From a virus, in the IMG/VR virus record IMGVR_UViG_3300025570_000054, positions 1 through 33,943 of that record: DNA of 33,943 nt; one strand, written 5' to 3'. Shown piece after piece: positions 26,501 through 33,825 of the stretch. Under the pieces are notes generated by a model. The model made no database searches, was not told where the DNA came from, and saw only the letters and a list, made by a program, of their open reading frames with translations. Every line of letters starts with the position of its first letter. Within the stretch, counting starts at the first letter, position 1. A program made the translations under genes and the position numbers.

Positions 26501-26945
26501 TTGTAGGGTCAGCCCAGTTAACAGTAATGTTGGCCAAGTTGATGCCGTTGTAGTCAATGACATTTTCTGTTGTTTGTATTGAAAATACTTTGAGATATCC
26601 GTTGGCTTCGGTGTTGCGCTTTGGGGTGTAACCTACCAAGTTTGCAAGTTTGACCACGCTGTCACGACGTTCAGCAGTGTCTAAATAATTTTCGCGAGTG
26701 TTTAAATCTGTACGGAAGGCCAATGACTGGCCCATAAATGCCATTACATCTAGTATGGCAATAAATTCTGATGATTCAATGTAGTCATTGAATGTTTCTG
26801 GATAGTACAATCGTACATAATCAACAAAGCTCTTGCGGAGAGTTTCAAAGTCATAGCTTTGGAAGTCAGCTTCGCGGTAAGTTTGATAGATTCGTTTCCA
26901 ATCTTCAACTCCAAATACTGCGGTTTGTCTAGTAGTTTTTGCCAT
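23532..26945 (-). CDS. 6: Baseplate wedge protein gp6 (baseplate J-like)
   Basis: The 1137-residue protein has the T4 gp6/baseplate J start: FQSYDFETLRKSFVDYVRLY, then NDYIESSEFIAILDVMAFMG and RTDLNTRENYLDTAERRDSV, followed by LVGYTPKRNTEANGYLKV. The QRAPARYYTQNRMVNGEDYN segment in the middle is another hallmark of the family. gp6 dimers form the inner ring that links the baseplate wedges and undergoes the sheath-triggering change. T4 gp6 is about 660 residues, so this version is much longer, with a large beta-rich C-terminal half. It lies directly after gp25, its wedge partner, and is start/stop coupled to the giant gene. A CATAAATA element and a GGA ribosome site precede it. Confidence 0.92.
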   Translation of the reverse strand: MAKTTRQTAVFGVEDWKRIYQTYREADFQSYDFETLRKSFVDYVRLYYPETFNDYIESSEFIAILDVMAFMGQSLAFRTDLNTRENYLDTAERRDSVVKLANLVGYTPKRNTEANGYLKVFSIQTTENVIDYNGINLANITVNWADPTNFDWQEQFNAIINSALVNTQRVGRPGNRTTIQGIRTDEYTVNLVPGFLPVIPFSAVVDGVNMPFEAVSATATGLPAGVEYVYEPSPQPNGQFGMLFRNDQLGFASADTGFFFYFKQGVLQNQDFNLPERIANRAVNVNIEGVNNTDRWLYQLDNVGNIAREWDYVESVYTAAVEQQENLRPIYSVASRANDQITLNFGDGVFSEIPVGFFRSYVRSSNGLQYIINPEEMQNVILSISYVSRTGQLETLTVTCGITAPVSNALARETIDEIKQRAPARYYTQNRMVNGEDYNNFPFTAYNSIIKSKALNRASIGTSRYLDLVDNTGKYSSTNTFGSDGALYESNELPTFLFSWLTTNDISDVLSNRVEPLIATEAAKQFYYANFPRPSLTALAVSWNQSTTLANETTGYFKNTAGNPVPVGTYSSNNMQYVQIGSLIKFSSPTGYYFDANNRLVLGTPTRADEKLTIWASATAVYIDGTNQGRGNFTNGLGPVVLNNYVPTNAQCVEVIPLFVTDLGTTVKQDARSQIELYRNFGLGYNNLTNTWYVITASNLAVNAAWSQDYAQDTSGANLDASWVVQFVTDGESYTVTTRALNYYFGSVLETRFFFYGDEQVYDSRTGTVIRDFVRVLKTNSRPDSNLPLDSDVTMRIIAQPVLSDGYVDDYQVLVSWQDKDADGVPDNPDFFDEIVAPDVAATTKLVFFQKIVDFDNLERYVLVASGIVNDQYATLDDITLEKAQYVVGQVFYAYTDKLFYILSLTASGTTALVATTEYQTRVGRQDLYFQYRHNSALTNRIDPGSTNIIDLYVVTQDYYTAYRNYIQDSTNTVAEPIPPTIDQLSTEYAGLQNYKMISDNMIVNPVKFKPLFGAKAAEQLRATIKVIRASNSTASISEIKSTVVANLDAYFAIENWDFGDVFYFSELSSYLHQQMGDIVSSVVLVPLNPQKSFGDLYEIRSAPNEIFVNAATVVDIQVIEALTSTNLRTAPGSGVI

Positions 26946-26964
26946 AATAATCCATCTTGTAGAT

Positions 26965-26972
26965 TATTTATG
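26965..26972 (-). promoter_or_regulatory. T4-type late promoter-like element CATAAATA
   Basis: The minus strand reads CATAAATA in the 53-base gap between gp25 and gp6, 19 bases before the gp6 ATG. The same eight-base word stands at a similar distance before the 426-aa fibre gene. T4 late promoters have TATAAATA at -10, recognised by gp55. This would give gp6 and the giant gene their own late start. Confidence 0.48.
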
Positions 26973-26998
26973 GCGAAAATAAACCGCCCAGTTTATGT

Positions 26999-27373
26999 TT
27001 ATGCGTAGCTTGCGCTGGCGGTTTGTTGGTCGAAGTACAAAGATAAAAATTCAGTTGTTTGCCCTGGAACCAACATCAGTTCAATTTCGATCAATATACC
27101 ATTCAGTTGCGGGTACATGTTGGCAGATTGCAAATAAATTCTTGGATCCAAGCTGGCTACTCGTTGTATTTCTGCTAGTATGGCACGTTCTGTGTCTTGT
27201 GTTTGATTTTCAAATATGTAACTCCATATCATGGTTCCGTACCCAGGACGGCCAACAAGTTGCCCTTGTGTTATATTAAGTGCATTTAATAGATCACGCT
27301 TGACCAACTCAAAATCTACCAAAGTAAATTTCTTTGTTTGTCCTATTGTGTTGAAACCTCTGAATGTTGTCAT
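26999..27373 (-). CDS. 25: Baseplate wedge protein gp25
   Basis: The 124-residue protein matches gp25 in length (T4: 132) and pattern: DFELVKRDLLNALNITQGQL, then RPGYGTMIWSYIFEN, a helix with AILAEIQRVASLDPRI, and a C-terminal beta pair GILIEIELMLVPGQ. gp25 is the small core subunit that joins the gp6 wedge to the first sheath disc and is related to TssE of type VI secretion. The family's EPR motif reads DPR here, with the acidic residue kept as Asp. The gene is 19 bases after the 444-aa gene and followed by a 53-base gap with a late-promoter-like element before gp6. Confidence 0.92.
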   Translation of the reverse strand: MTTFRGFNTIGQTKKFTLVDFELVKRDLLNALNITQGQLVGRPGYGTMIWSYIFENQTQDTERAILAEIQRVASLDPRIYLQSANMYPQLNGILIEIELMLVPGQTTEFLSLYFDQQTASASYA

Positions 27374-27392
27374 AGTTGTATTTACTTGTATT

Positions 27393-28727
27393 TTAAGAGA
27401 AATCGCCGTCGTCTAACTCATTCACAGGTGGCAATCCTAATCTTGCTCTAATAATAGGATCGTCGCCGGTGTACGGGGGTGCATCAGGATCGCCTAACGC
27501 ATTAACACCTCTGTCAAGTCCTGCGCCTAGACCTTGTAAACTATCAAGGCCGCCGGGAAACGCCCCGCTGAGTATGCTCTTGGCTTGATTGCCTGCTTTT
27601 TCTAATGTAGAATTATCAATTGCCTGCGGACTAAATCCTTGTACAGCTATTTTGGCACTGCCCACCAGTTTGGTAAATGCAGAATTCAATGTTGATCTAT
27701 CAACAGTTGCTTTAAACCCTGCGGCCGGTACAACACCTGCTACAGCGGCTGGCAATTTGAAATCACTAAAATTAACTGCAAATTGTCCTTGTTTGGCCAA
27801 TGAATCCATTTGGGGTTTTAAACTTATTGCCAATGCCTCTGCGCTGCCTTTAAGGCCTGACAGCGATCCAGGTATAGACTGCAAACCGGTTGTAATACTA
27901 TCTATAGACGATGATACACCGTCGGCAATACCATTGACTGCATCAAGTGCAGAATTTCCTGCGCCTTTTGCCCATGCAACTGCGGTGTCAACACCAAACT
28001 TACTAGAATTTGCCAACAATCCGCCGAGGTCGGCTGCTCCGCTATTGTCCACCATTGCCGGACCGACACCACCAAATGCATCTAGGCCAACTTGTCCCAC
28101 AGCAGGTAGCCCTAGTCTTGCTCTAATAATTGGGTCGTCGCCTGTGTATGGTGGTGCATTAGGATCATTTAATAAATTCACAGCAGAATCAATACTGCCG
28201 CTTATTGTTGACCCCAAACTACCAACTCCGCCACTGACAGCTGATCCTATGTTGTCAAGAGTGCTGGTTGCTTTGTCTTTTAACGACGCCAATGAATTTT
28301 GTAACCCACTGCTGGACAAATTGCTTAGTACCTTGGGCGCTGCCACAAGTCCGGCGCTCATTGATATTAAATTTTTACCGGCATTGGCTGCTGCATCATA
28401 CAATTGTCCAATGGGTGCTGTTGTATCTGTCGAAGGTGTTACAATTTGTCCAGTCTTGACCAACGTATCAAAACTGTTTTTCATAAGTCCAAATTGAACT
28501 TTATCTTGTAGTGCTGGATTTGACAGTAACGCGGTTACACCGGCTACACCGTCTTTGCCAGTCCATACACCAGGACTGCCCAGTACGCTGGTAAAATTAC
28601 TTGGATTCATTAGACCTGAGCCGACTAGTGCCGTATTACGGTCAATTTGCGCTTCTGCTTCCGCACGAGTCATTCCTGGATTACTGGCCAATACCTTTGC
28701 AATATCTTCTTCTCTATCGTAAGCCAT
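27393..28727 (-). CDS. Ala/Gly/Ser-rich structural protein with duplicated YTGDDPIIRARLGLP motif
   Basis: The 444-residue protein starts with DREEDIAKVLASNPGMTRAE, then a segment GSPGVWTGKDGVAGV, followed by long low-complexity helical stretches rich in Ser, Gly, Leu and Ala (for example SGGVGSLGSTISGSIDSAVN). The motif YTGDDPIIRARLGLP occurs twice, near residue 190-205 and at the C terminus. It overlaps the 175-aa gene in TAATG form; from memory, homologous segments of the two are joined in one protein in other phages, so they may be a split pair. Lying between the spike and gp25, it is probably a hub- or tail-end-associated virion protein. No enzyme motif was seen. A long open frame on the opposite strand is a composition artefact. 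Confidence 0.75.
   Translation of the reverse strand: MAYDREEDIAKVLASNPGMTRAEAEAQIDRNTALVGSGLMNPSNFTSVLGSPGVWTGKDGVAGVTALLSNPALQDKVQFGLMKNSFDTLVKTGQIVTPSTDTTAPIGQLYDAAANAGKNLISMSAGLVAAPKVLSNLSSSGLQNSLASLKDKATSTLDNIGSAVSGGVGSLGSTISGSIDSAVNLLNDPNAPPYTGDDPIIRARLGLPAVGQVGLDAFGGVGPAMVDNSGAADLGGLLANSSKFGVDTAVAWAKGAGNSALDAVNGIADGVSSSIDSITTGLQSIPGSLSGLKGSAEALAISLKPQMDSLAKQGQFAVNFSDFKLPAAVAGVVPAAGFKATVDRSTLNSAFTKLVGSAKIAVQGFSPQAIDNSTLEKAGNQAKSILSGAFPGGLDSLQGLGAGLDRGVNALGDPDAPPYTGDDPIIRARLGLPPVNELDDGDFS
27423..27497 (-). repeat. C-terminal copy of the YTGDDPIIRARLGLP repeat
   Basis: The 25 codons here match the 25 codons at 28098-28172 at 22 of 25 amino-acid positions, but with many silent base differences. 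The protein repeat is therefore kept by selection rather than by recent duplication. Confidence 0.85.
28098..28172 (-). repeat. Internal copy of the YTGDDPIIRARLGLP repeat
   Basis: This is the internal partner of the C-terminal copy at 27423-27497. Each copy follows an Ala/Gly/Ser-rich helical stretch and a DPNAPP or DPDAPP turn, so each may end a structural unit. Confidence 0.85.
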
Positions 28728-29254
28728 TATGGTCCTTGTAAAAATTTAGCCGATGTGCCAGGTTTTAAATAACCTGCGGCTTCGAGTTGTTCTGCATTAA
28801 ACCCGTATTTGCCAACGCCGAGTGCATTAGTGATCACATCAGCAGGTTGGCATACACTTGCTGCCACCGCTGCCATCACTGCTTGTACTTGTGTAGCAGA
28901 TAGCGGACCAATTGGTTCAGTTACAACAGATGTGTCAACATAATCAGAAACAGTAATGCCGTTGTTGATCGGAACGTTGGCCAGCGTTGGCAACGAAGAA
29001 ATTATACCATCATTATAAATGGCCAATAACGGAATATTCGGAACACCTGCTGTCCCTCTGTCAAGCCTTGACAATGCAAACTGTACACCAGTGGTGGTTG
29101 GCGATTCTAACACATCGCCGGCACTTAAACCAATAAATGCGCCTGCTGCCAACTGCTCAAGATAAACTCGTTCAGCTTGGGCAGCGGTAGTTCCAGCTGG
29201 CGCTTCTAATGTAAATAGCTTTCCATTGGGAAGATTAAAAGTAAACTTGGCCAT
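28727..29254 (-). CDS. Small structural protein, coupled to the 444-aa protein
   Basis: The 175-residue protein begins KFTFNLPNGKLFTLEAPAG followed by a helix TAAQAERVYLEQLAAG, a compact beta-grasp-like start. The second half has IGPLSATQVQAVMAAVAAS and then GVGKYGFNAEQLEAAGYLKP, a helix-turn segment that I recall from hub-region proteins of environmental myoviruses. It ends SAKFLQGP, like the C terminus AARFLQGK of the giant protein. No enzymatic motif or signal peptide is visible. The stop is coupled to the next ATG (TAATG) with AAGGACC as ribosome site, and an AAAGGA site lies in the end of gp5 before its own start. A role in the hub or tail tip is inferred from position. Confidence 0.72.
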   Translation of the reverse strand: MAKFTFNLPNGKLFTLEAPAGTTAAQAERVYLEQLAAGAFIGLSAGDVLESPTTTGVQFALSRLDRGTAGVPNIPLLAIYNDGIISSLPTLANVPINNGITVSDYVDTSVVTEPIGPLSATQVQAVMAAVAASVCQPADVITNALGVGKYGFNAEQLEAAGYLKPGTSAKFLQGP

Positions 29255-29255
29255 A

Positions 29256-30770
29256 TTATGATACTGTTCCTTTAAATCCTGGTGGCAATGATGCTGTATT
29301 TGGCGGGGTCGACGGTTGTCCTGGTTCCATTTTTACTTCAACACTTACACCTTGGTTATGGAACGGCCAAGGCTCATGTGTGGGTGCCCGTGTCACAATA
29401 CTTTCTAATCCGACAGGTGCAACTTGCCAACCTGTTGCCTGATTAAATTCTGTGTCGGGCATTACTCGTTTTTCTAATTTCTTTGGTGGTTCTACATTTT
29501 CTGCTGATCCACCATTGAGGTCAATGCCTCCGGCTTGTAACGTCATGTCAGAGCCGGCATTCCACGATCCTTTTCTGCTTACCAAAGCCAAACTGCCATC
29601 AGCCCGAACAGCAATGCGAGCTTTGCTATACATAATAGTTTCTTCGGTACTTGACAGCGTCAATTTCTTTTCAGTTTCAATGGTTGTGCCGCCTGCACTT
29701 TTCATATTGATTTTACCTCCAGCAAACATATTGATATCTTCATCTGCATGCAGATTGATTGTGCCCTGAGTACGCACATTCACAGAGTTTGTGGCGTACA
29801 CATCCAGTGTGCCTTCTTGTCCTAACTCTAACCATGCCTGCCCATTGGCATGGATGATGTACAAAAAATTGCCATCATCGCTCATTGTGATTTGATGACC
29901 GCCGCTGGTACGGACACGCACAAGATTGTCTTTGCCTTCAATATTGCCGTCGTCCATGACAAGACTATGTCCGCCTCGACGTCCAATTACATTTACATCA
30001 CTTGAAGTGATAGAGTTATCCTCAATACGTTTTTGAATGTCGGATTCAGATAGGCCGCCGTTGTATACTGGGCGCCCGGGTGTACTGATTCCAAAAACTG
30101 CACTGGGACTTTCGCGTTGACTTGTTGAACTGATGGGACCACGTTGTGTATCTGCCAATGTGCCTTGTTGGAACATTTCGGCTGCTAAAAAACTATGTAC
30201 TGGTTTTGGTTGATTATAGAACTGCGGGTTGTCGTCGATCTGTTCGTTGTTTGGATTGATTTCAGTAACTGGCAGTACTGTTGCGCCCAAGTAATAACTT
30301 TTTTGATCGCTATTTTGTAAATCAAATTTTGTACTTGCTCCAATAGCTGGAATCATGTGTGTCATTCCTTGATCAGGAATACACCCCATATAGTAACCCA
30401 AGTTTGGATCGCCGCCTGCAAAGAAACACAATACACTAACTCCAAGATCAGGTGGAGTAAACCACATGCCGTAACTTTGTGGGTTTCCGTCTAGGTATCC
30501 ACCAACAGTATCGGTTGAACCTTTTTTACCTGGTTGCGGTGGAGTGGCTCCGTAAAATGGCGAACAATAGCTGACAGTGCGCCATAAGGTTTCGTCTTCT
30601 GGATTGGTGCCAGCAAGCTGTTCAATAAACACTTGTAAACGACCTTGTCTAGTGGGGTCAACATTGTTTTTTACTACGCCAACAAATGGGCCAAATATTG
30701 CGGACATGCCGCCGCGATCAAACCTGTAGTTAGATGCTACACCTTTGTTTCGTTGAATATTATCTGCCAT
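29256..30770 (-). CDS. 5: Baseplate central spike protein gp5-like, without lysozyme domain
   Basis: The 504-residue protein has an OB-fold-like N-terminal domain (FGPFVGVVKNNVDPTRQGRL, then LWRTVSYCSPFYGATPP and a PDLGVSVLCFFAGGDPNLGY strand group, about residues 25-135). From about residue 265 to 418 short strands such as GGHQITMSDDGNFLYI, GTINLHADEDINMFAGGKIN and TLQAGGIDLNGG form the regular pattern of a triple-stranded beta-helix, as in gp5 and VgrG. The C-terminal tail holds RAPTHEPWPFHNQG. In T4, gp5 (575 residues) carries a lysozyme between the OB domain and the helix; here the two are joined by about 130 residues with no lysozyme-like catalytic motif. It should be the membrane-piercing needle. 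An AAGGA ribosome site precedes the ATG. Confidence 0.88.
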   Translation of the reverse strand: MADNIQRNKGVASNYRFDRGGMSAIFGPFVGVVKNNVDPTRQGRLQVFIEQLAGTNPEDETLWRTVSYCSPFYGATPPQPGKKGSTDTVGGYLDGNPQSYGMWFTPPDLGVSVLCFFAGGDPNLGYYMGCIPDQGMTHMIPAIGASTKFDLQNSDQKSYYLGATVLPVTEINPNNEQIDDNPQFYNQPKPVHSFLAAEMFQQGTLADTQRGPISSTSQRESPSAVFGISTPGRPVYNGGLSESDIQKRIEDNSITSSDVNVIGRRGGHSLVMDDGNIEGKDNLVRVRTSGGHQITMSDDGNFLYIIHANGQAWLELGQEGTLDVYATNSVNVRTQGTINLHADEDINMFAGGKINMKSAGGTTIETEKKLTLSSTEETIMYSKARIAVRADGSLALVSRKGSWNAGSDMTLQAGGIDLNGGSAENVEPPKKLEKRVMPDTEFNQATGWQVAPVGLESIVTRAPTHEPWPFHNQGVSVEVKMEPGQPSTPPNTASLPPGFKGTVS

Positions 30771-30779
30771 TGTTTATCC

Positions 30780-32456
30780 TTAATCGTCTTTAGACATTAG
30801 CTGGTTATTGAAAATTTGTGCTTCTGGATCATCTGCGTTTACTGCTGAATTAACGTCTGAGGCAGCAGAAGGGCGTAATTTAGGCGGAGGTGCAAACGAC
30901 GGTACAAACACTTGTGCTTCTGGATCGTCTGCATTGAAGGCCGAGGTGCTATCGGGTTCGCCCGGAGTAAACGGACGGATGGATGGTAGTTGTACTGAGT
31001 TTTCGAGAGGATCAATATCAGAAAATTCGTTTGATGCGTTGTATGCTGCTGTAGCATCTTCGTTGATTTTTAAAACTTCGGCATCTCTGACTTGTTGTGC
31101 TGTTGACCTTGCTGCCGGTCTATCCCCGGCTACTAGTCTATTCCCCTCAGCTGCTCTAACTGCTCTTAACGGTCCGTCGTCGTATGTACTTCCATTAACT
31201 GCTTTTTTGTCTTCGGGCAACGGCAATTGCACTAACACACCAGTTAACTCTTGTTCGAACTTTCCGCGACTAAAGGTGCTAGTAACGGTTGCAGCTTTGT
31301 AAGTGTAAATTGCTTGTGGATCTTGTCCAACATTTGGATTTGCTAACCCTGTGCCATTTACATCATAATCAACTCCGGGATTCCATTGCAAGTCAAAAAT
31401 AATTTCTTGTGCGTCAAAGTTTATTGCACCGTCTGGCTCAAAAGGATTAAAATTAAAGTTTAAAGAATCTATCCCGGTTGACGACTCTCCTTGCTGTAAC
31501 CAGGCAGGATCACCAATTAATCCTATACGAGTCCTAGCAATATCTGTTGGACTATACAAGTAATCAGCTGCCGACGCACCTATTGAATTAGACTTGCCTT
31601 CGGCACCTTGACTGCTACTGCTGCCCACTGCTGCTTGATACACATAAGTAGGACTTTCTCTATGATTTGTTGCAGCACGAGTTCTTGCCAATGTGTCAGG
31701 ATTAGTAAATGTCACTGCGTACAATTTATTAAACTGTTGTTCAAACCGTGTCACTTGCGTATTTTCACCAGTGAACCAGTATTTGTAACTTTTGTGTCGG
31801 CCGCGTAATCTTGCCTCAGGATAAAACTCACTGTTCATGTCGTTGATGCCGTATGTACTAATGACATATTTGATGTTGTACACAAAATCTCTACGTCCGG
31901 GATCAAATTCAATGGGAGTAGTCTGAACAGAAATTTTATACCATGCTAAATCGCCTAGCGGTTTTTGCGGCTTTGTTTCTTGTGTTACTTCATCAATTAT
32001 TACGTTTGCTTGGTCAGTGATGTAACTGCTGTTTTTTAATATAGCATCCAGCACTGTTACAATTGGTGTGCCCGCAGTAATGCTAAATGTTCTTACATCG
32101 TAATCAGCTGAATTACTTTTAGGATTGACCTTGTCTGCAGGGTTCTTGGACCGTTGCATTGGTGTCTTAGATTTGTTAGGCTTGCCGCCTTTGACAACAC
32201 GAGCATCTCCAAGAATAGCAGGAGCAAACTCTATGTTGTACACATTAGCTTTTGTAAAGGGGCCATCCTTTACCATATCAGCTTCTTGTTTGTTTAGTGC
32301 GGCAATAAGGCCGACTGCAACATTTTTACTTACACTGGGTGCAGCATTTGCCTTGGGTGGATTTGATGCTGGTGCAGCAGTGTTTTGTGCAGCAGCACCG
32401 TCGCCAGCGCCACTTGCGGTACTCTCAGATTCGTTTAATTTACGTACATCTGCCAT
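30780..32456 (-). CDS. Virion structural protein, hub/tail-end region
   Basis: The 558-residue protein begins with a charged, Ala/Pro-rich tail, then a basic low-complexity stretch (KGGKPNKSKTPMQRSKNPAD). A structured core follows with TAGTPIVTVLDAILKNSSY, LAWYKISVQTTPIEFDPGRR and RGRHKSYKYWFTGENTQVTR, which I recall from unassigned large structural proteins of environmental T4-like phages. The C terminus repeats NADDPEAQ (V/I) F twice. It sits between the 454-aa protein and the gp5-like spike, so it may replace part of the gp27-type hub. I see no enzyme motif. AGGAGGAG lies just before the ATG, a strong ribosome site. Confidence 0.75.
   Translation of the reverse strand: MADVRKLNESESTASGAGDGAAAQNTAAPASNPPKANAAPSVSKNVAVGLIAALNKQEADMVKDGPFTKANVYNIEFAPAILGDARVVKGGKPNKSKTPMQRSKNPADKVNPKSNSADYDVRTFSITAGTPIVTVLDAILKNSSYITDQANVIIDEVTQETKPQKPLGDLAWYKISVQTTPIEFDPGRRDFVYNIKYVISTYGINDMNSEFYPEARLRGRHKSYKYWFTGENTQVTRFEQQFNKLYAVTFTNPDTLARTRAATNHRESPTYVYQAAVGSSSSQGAEGKSNSIGASAADYLYSPTDIARTRIGLIGDPAWLQQGESSTGIDSLNFNFNPFEPDGAINFDAQEIIFDLQWNPGVDYDVNGTGLANPNVGQDPQAIYTYKAATVTSTFSRGKFEQELTGVLVQLPLPEDKKAVNGSTYDDGPLRAVRAAEGNRLVAGDRPAARSTAQQVRDAEVLKINEDATAAYNASNEFSDIDPLENSVQLPSIRPFTPGEPDSTSAFNADDPEAQVFVPSFAPPPKLRPSAASDVNSAVNADDPEAQIFNNQLMSKDD
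30811..30842 (-). repeat. C-terminal copy of the NADDPEAQ(V/I)F repeat
   Basis: VNADDPEAQIF close to the C terminus of the 558-aa protein repeats FNADDPEAQVF at 30906-30938, about 32 residues upstream. The linker between is Pro/Ser/Ala-rich, so these look like two short docking peptides on a flexible tail. Confidence 0.75.
30906..30938 (-). repeat. First copy of the NADDPEAQ(V/I)F repeat
   Basis: FNADDPEAQVF lies in the disordered C-terminal tail of the 558-aa structural protein and matches VNADDPEAQIF at 9 of 11 positions. Confidence 0.75.
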
Positions 32457-32457
32457 A

Positions 32458-33822
32458 TCATGCTCCTCCTATATAAGGATCAGCGGAGTTCAACAGTTGA
32501 TCGGCTGCTAGTTCAGGATTGTAAGTTGTGGATCGAGGGTCTGTTGATGCATTTAATCTAGAATGTCTGCCATCGGGCACTGTGGAAGTTTTTCTGCCAT
32601 CCGACGGTGAAACTTCTGCTAATACCACACCACTGGTCAGCAAATCTTTTACTGTCGCCCCAGAAATTTCAATGTTTGATTTTACCACACCCAAATTGGC
32701 ACCAAAGCCAACCAGATAGGGAATTGCTGTGCCTTTGACAGTGTATTCAACTAATTTATTAGCAACCGAAAAGCTAATATCGGCAATTTTAAAAGGTATA
32801 ATTTTTTCAACCACAACATTGTTGTTTGCTGCTTGTGCTATTTTTCCTTCTTCGTCATAACCATAAAATCTAATAACCAATGCGTAAAATGCAGTAGAAT
32901 ACGGAACTTCTGTGTTTTGATATTGATCTTTTACTGCTTTCCACAAATTGTCAATCAATGTTATGTTAGCAGGTTCTGTTACAGTGAATTCTAACGAATT
33001 TGCATTGTGTGCTAGGTTACTGCCTTTGCCAGTTACTGTGCTTTCAATTTTCAAATTGTCAATGTAGTAATCGTTTTTAAAAAACGGACTGCGTCCCGCA
33101 ATATTATTTTTTATGTCGCCAAAATCAGACGGTGCACCACCGCTTTGTATCAACAAACTATAGTTGCTTAACACTGGCTTGTGGCTTTTTTGCATTTCTG
33201 TGTATGCATTGGGCTTTAACAAATACCATCCAATGTTGTATGTATAACTGGCGTATTGATCCAGCACGTTTGGTTGCGGTGCAAACGGTTGTTTGTTAAA
33301 CGAATTGAGAATTCTTGTTGTGTTGGTGGCTGTTTGTCCGTCTTCGCCTTGTGCACCAACTCCAGGCGCGCCGCCCGCAGTTGGTAGTGATGGGTCGGCT
33401 GTGTTGGCACCAGTGCCAGGTGCATAGTATGGACTGGTTATAACACCCGGGTCAGCATTGCTGTCATCGGGGGATACACTTTGTGTTTCTGTTAGTTTTT
33501 TTACAGGAGGGTTAGTTCCAGTTTCTGTTTCGCCTGCTAACGCAGCCGCTTGTTGAGTGTTGAGCCGTTCGTTGACATCTGTTGCAGGCAATGCCGGTGC
33601 TTGTGTTGCGCTGCCATCGTTACCAGCTAATTCTCCCGCGGCGGTGGTTGAATTTGGTTGTAGCAGACTTTCAATATCAGCTACCACTGCTGCTAGTTGT
33701 GTATTAATTTGTCGGATTTGTTGTGTTGCCGCGTTATCGCCGGCCAGCGCTTGCTGTGCCAATGCCGCTCGTTGACTCAACAGTCGCTGTCGCTCTGCTT
33801 CTAAACTGTTAATATCTGCCAT
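32458..33822 (-). CDS. Virion structural protein with N-terminal coiled coil
   Basis: The 454-residue protein starts with a strong coiled-coil-like segment, residues 1-55 (SLEAERQRLLSQRAALAQQA, then QQIRQINTQLAAVVADIESL). A long Ala/Gly/Pro/Thr-rich linker follows to about residue 175. The structured C-terminal part opens with NVLDQYASYTYNIGWYLL and contains LVIRFYGYDEEGKIAQ and FSVANKLVEYTVKGTAIPYL. The LDQYASYTYxI segment recurs, from memory, in structural proteins of many environmental phages. It has no signal peptide or catalytic motif. It precedes the 558-aa protein by only one base and may form a hub complex with it. The ribosome site is weak. Confidence 0.75.
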   Translation of the reverse strand: MADINSLEAERQRLLSQRAALAQQALAGDNAATQQIRQINTQLAAVVADIESLLQPNSTTAAGELAGNDGSATQAPALPATDVNERLNTQQAAALAGETETGTNPPVKKLTETQSVSPDDSNADPGVITSPYYAPGTGANTADPSLPTAGGAPGVGAQGEDGQTATNTTRILNSFNKQPFAPQPNVLDQYASYTYNIGWYLLKPNAYTEMQKSHKPVLSNYSLLIQSGGAPSDFGDIKNNIAGRSPFFKNDYYIDNLKIESTVTGKGSNLAHNANSLEFTVTEPANITLIDNLWKAVKDQYQNTEVPYSTAFYALVIRFYGYDEEGKIAQAANNNVVVEKIIPFKIADISFSVANKLVEYTVKGTAIPYLVGFGANLGVVKSNIEISGATVKDLLTSGVVLAEVSPSDGRKTSTVPDGRHSRLNASTDPRSTTYNPELAADQLLNSADPYIGGA

Positions 33823-33825
33823 TGA

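Noticed and set aside
27374-27392. AAGTAAATA before gp25 as a late promoter
   Set aside because: It ends only about 7 bases before the ATG, leaving no room for a leader or ribosome site, and differs from TATAAATA at the first bases. The similar GGTAAATA before the 45-aa gene fails for the same reason.
27589-28497. 302-codon open frame on the plus strand
   Set aside because: It lies wholly antisense to the 444-aa gene, is Pro/Ala/Ser-rich as expected from the mirror of an Ala/Gly/Ser-rich gene, has no recognisable domain, and all accepted genes here are on the minus strand.
30808-31302. 164-codon open frame on the plus strand
   Set aside because: It is antisense to the low-complexity C-terminal part of the 558-aa structural gene and has no independent support.
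32125-32511. 128-codon open frame on the plus strand
   Set aside because: It is the antisense shadow of the Ala-rich N terminus of the 558-aa gene and runs across its start; no ribosome site or family resemblance.
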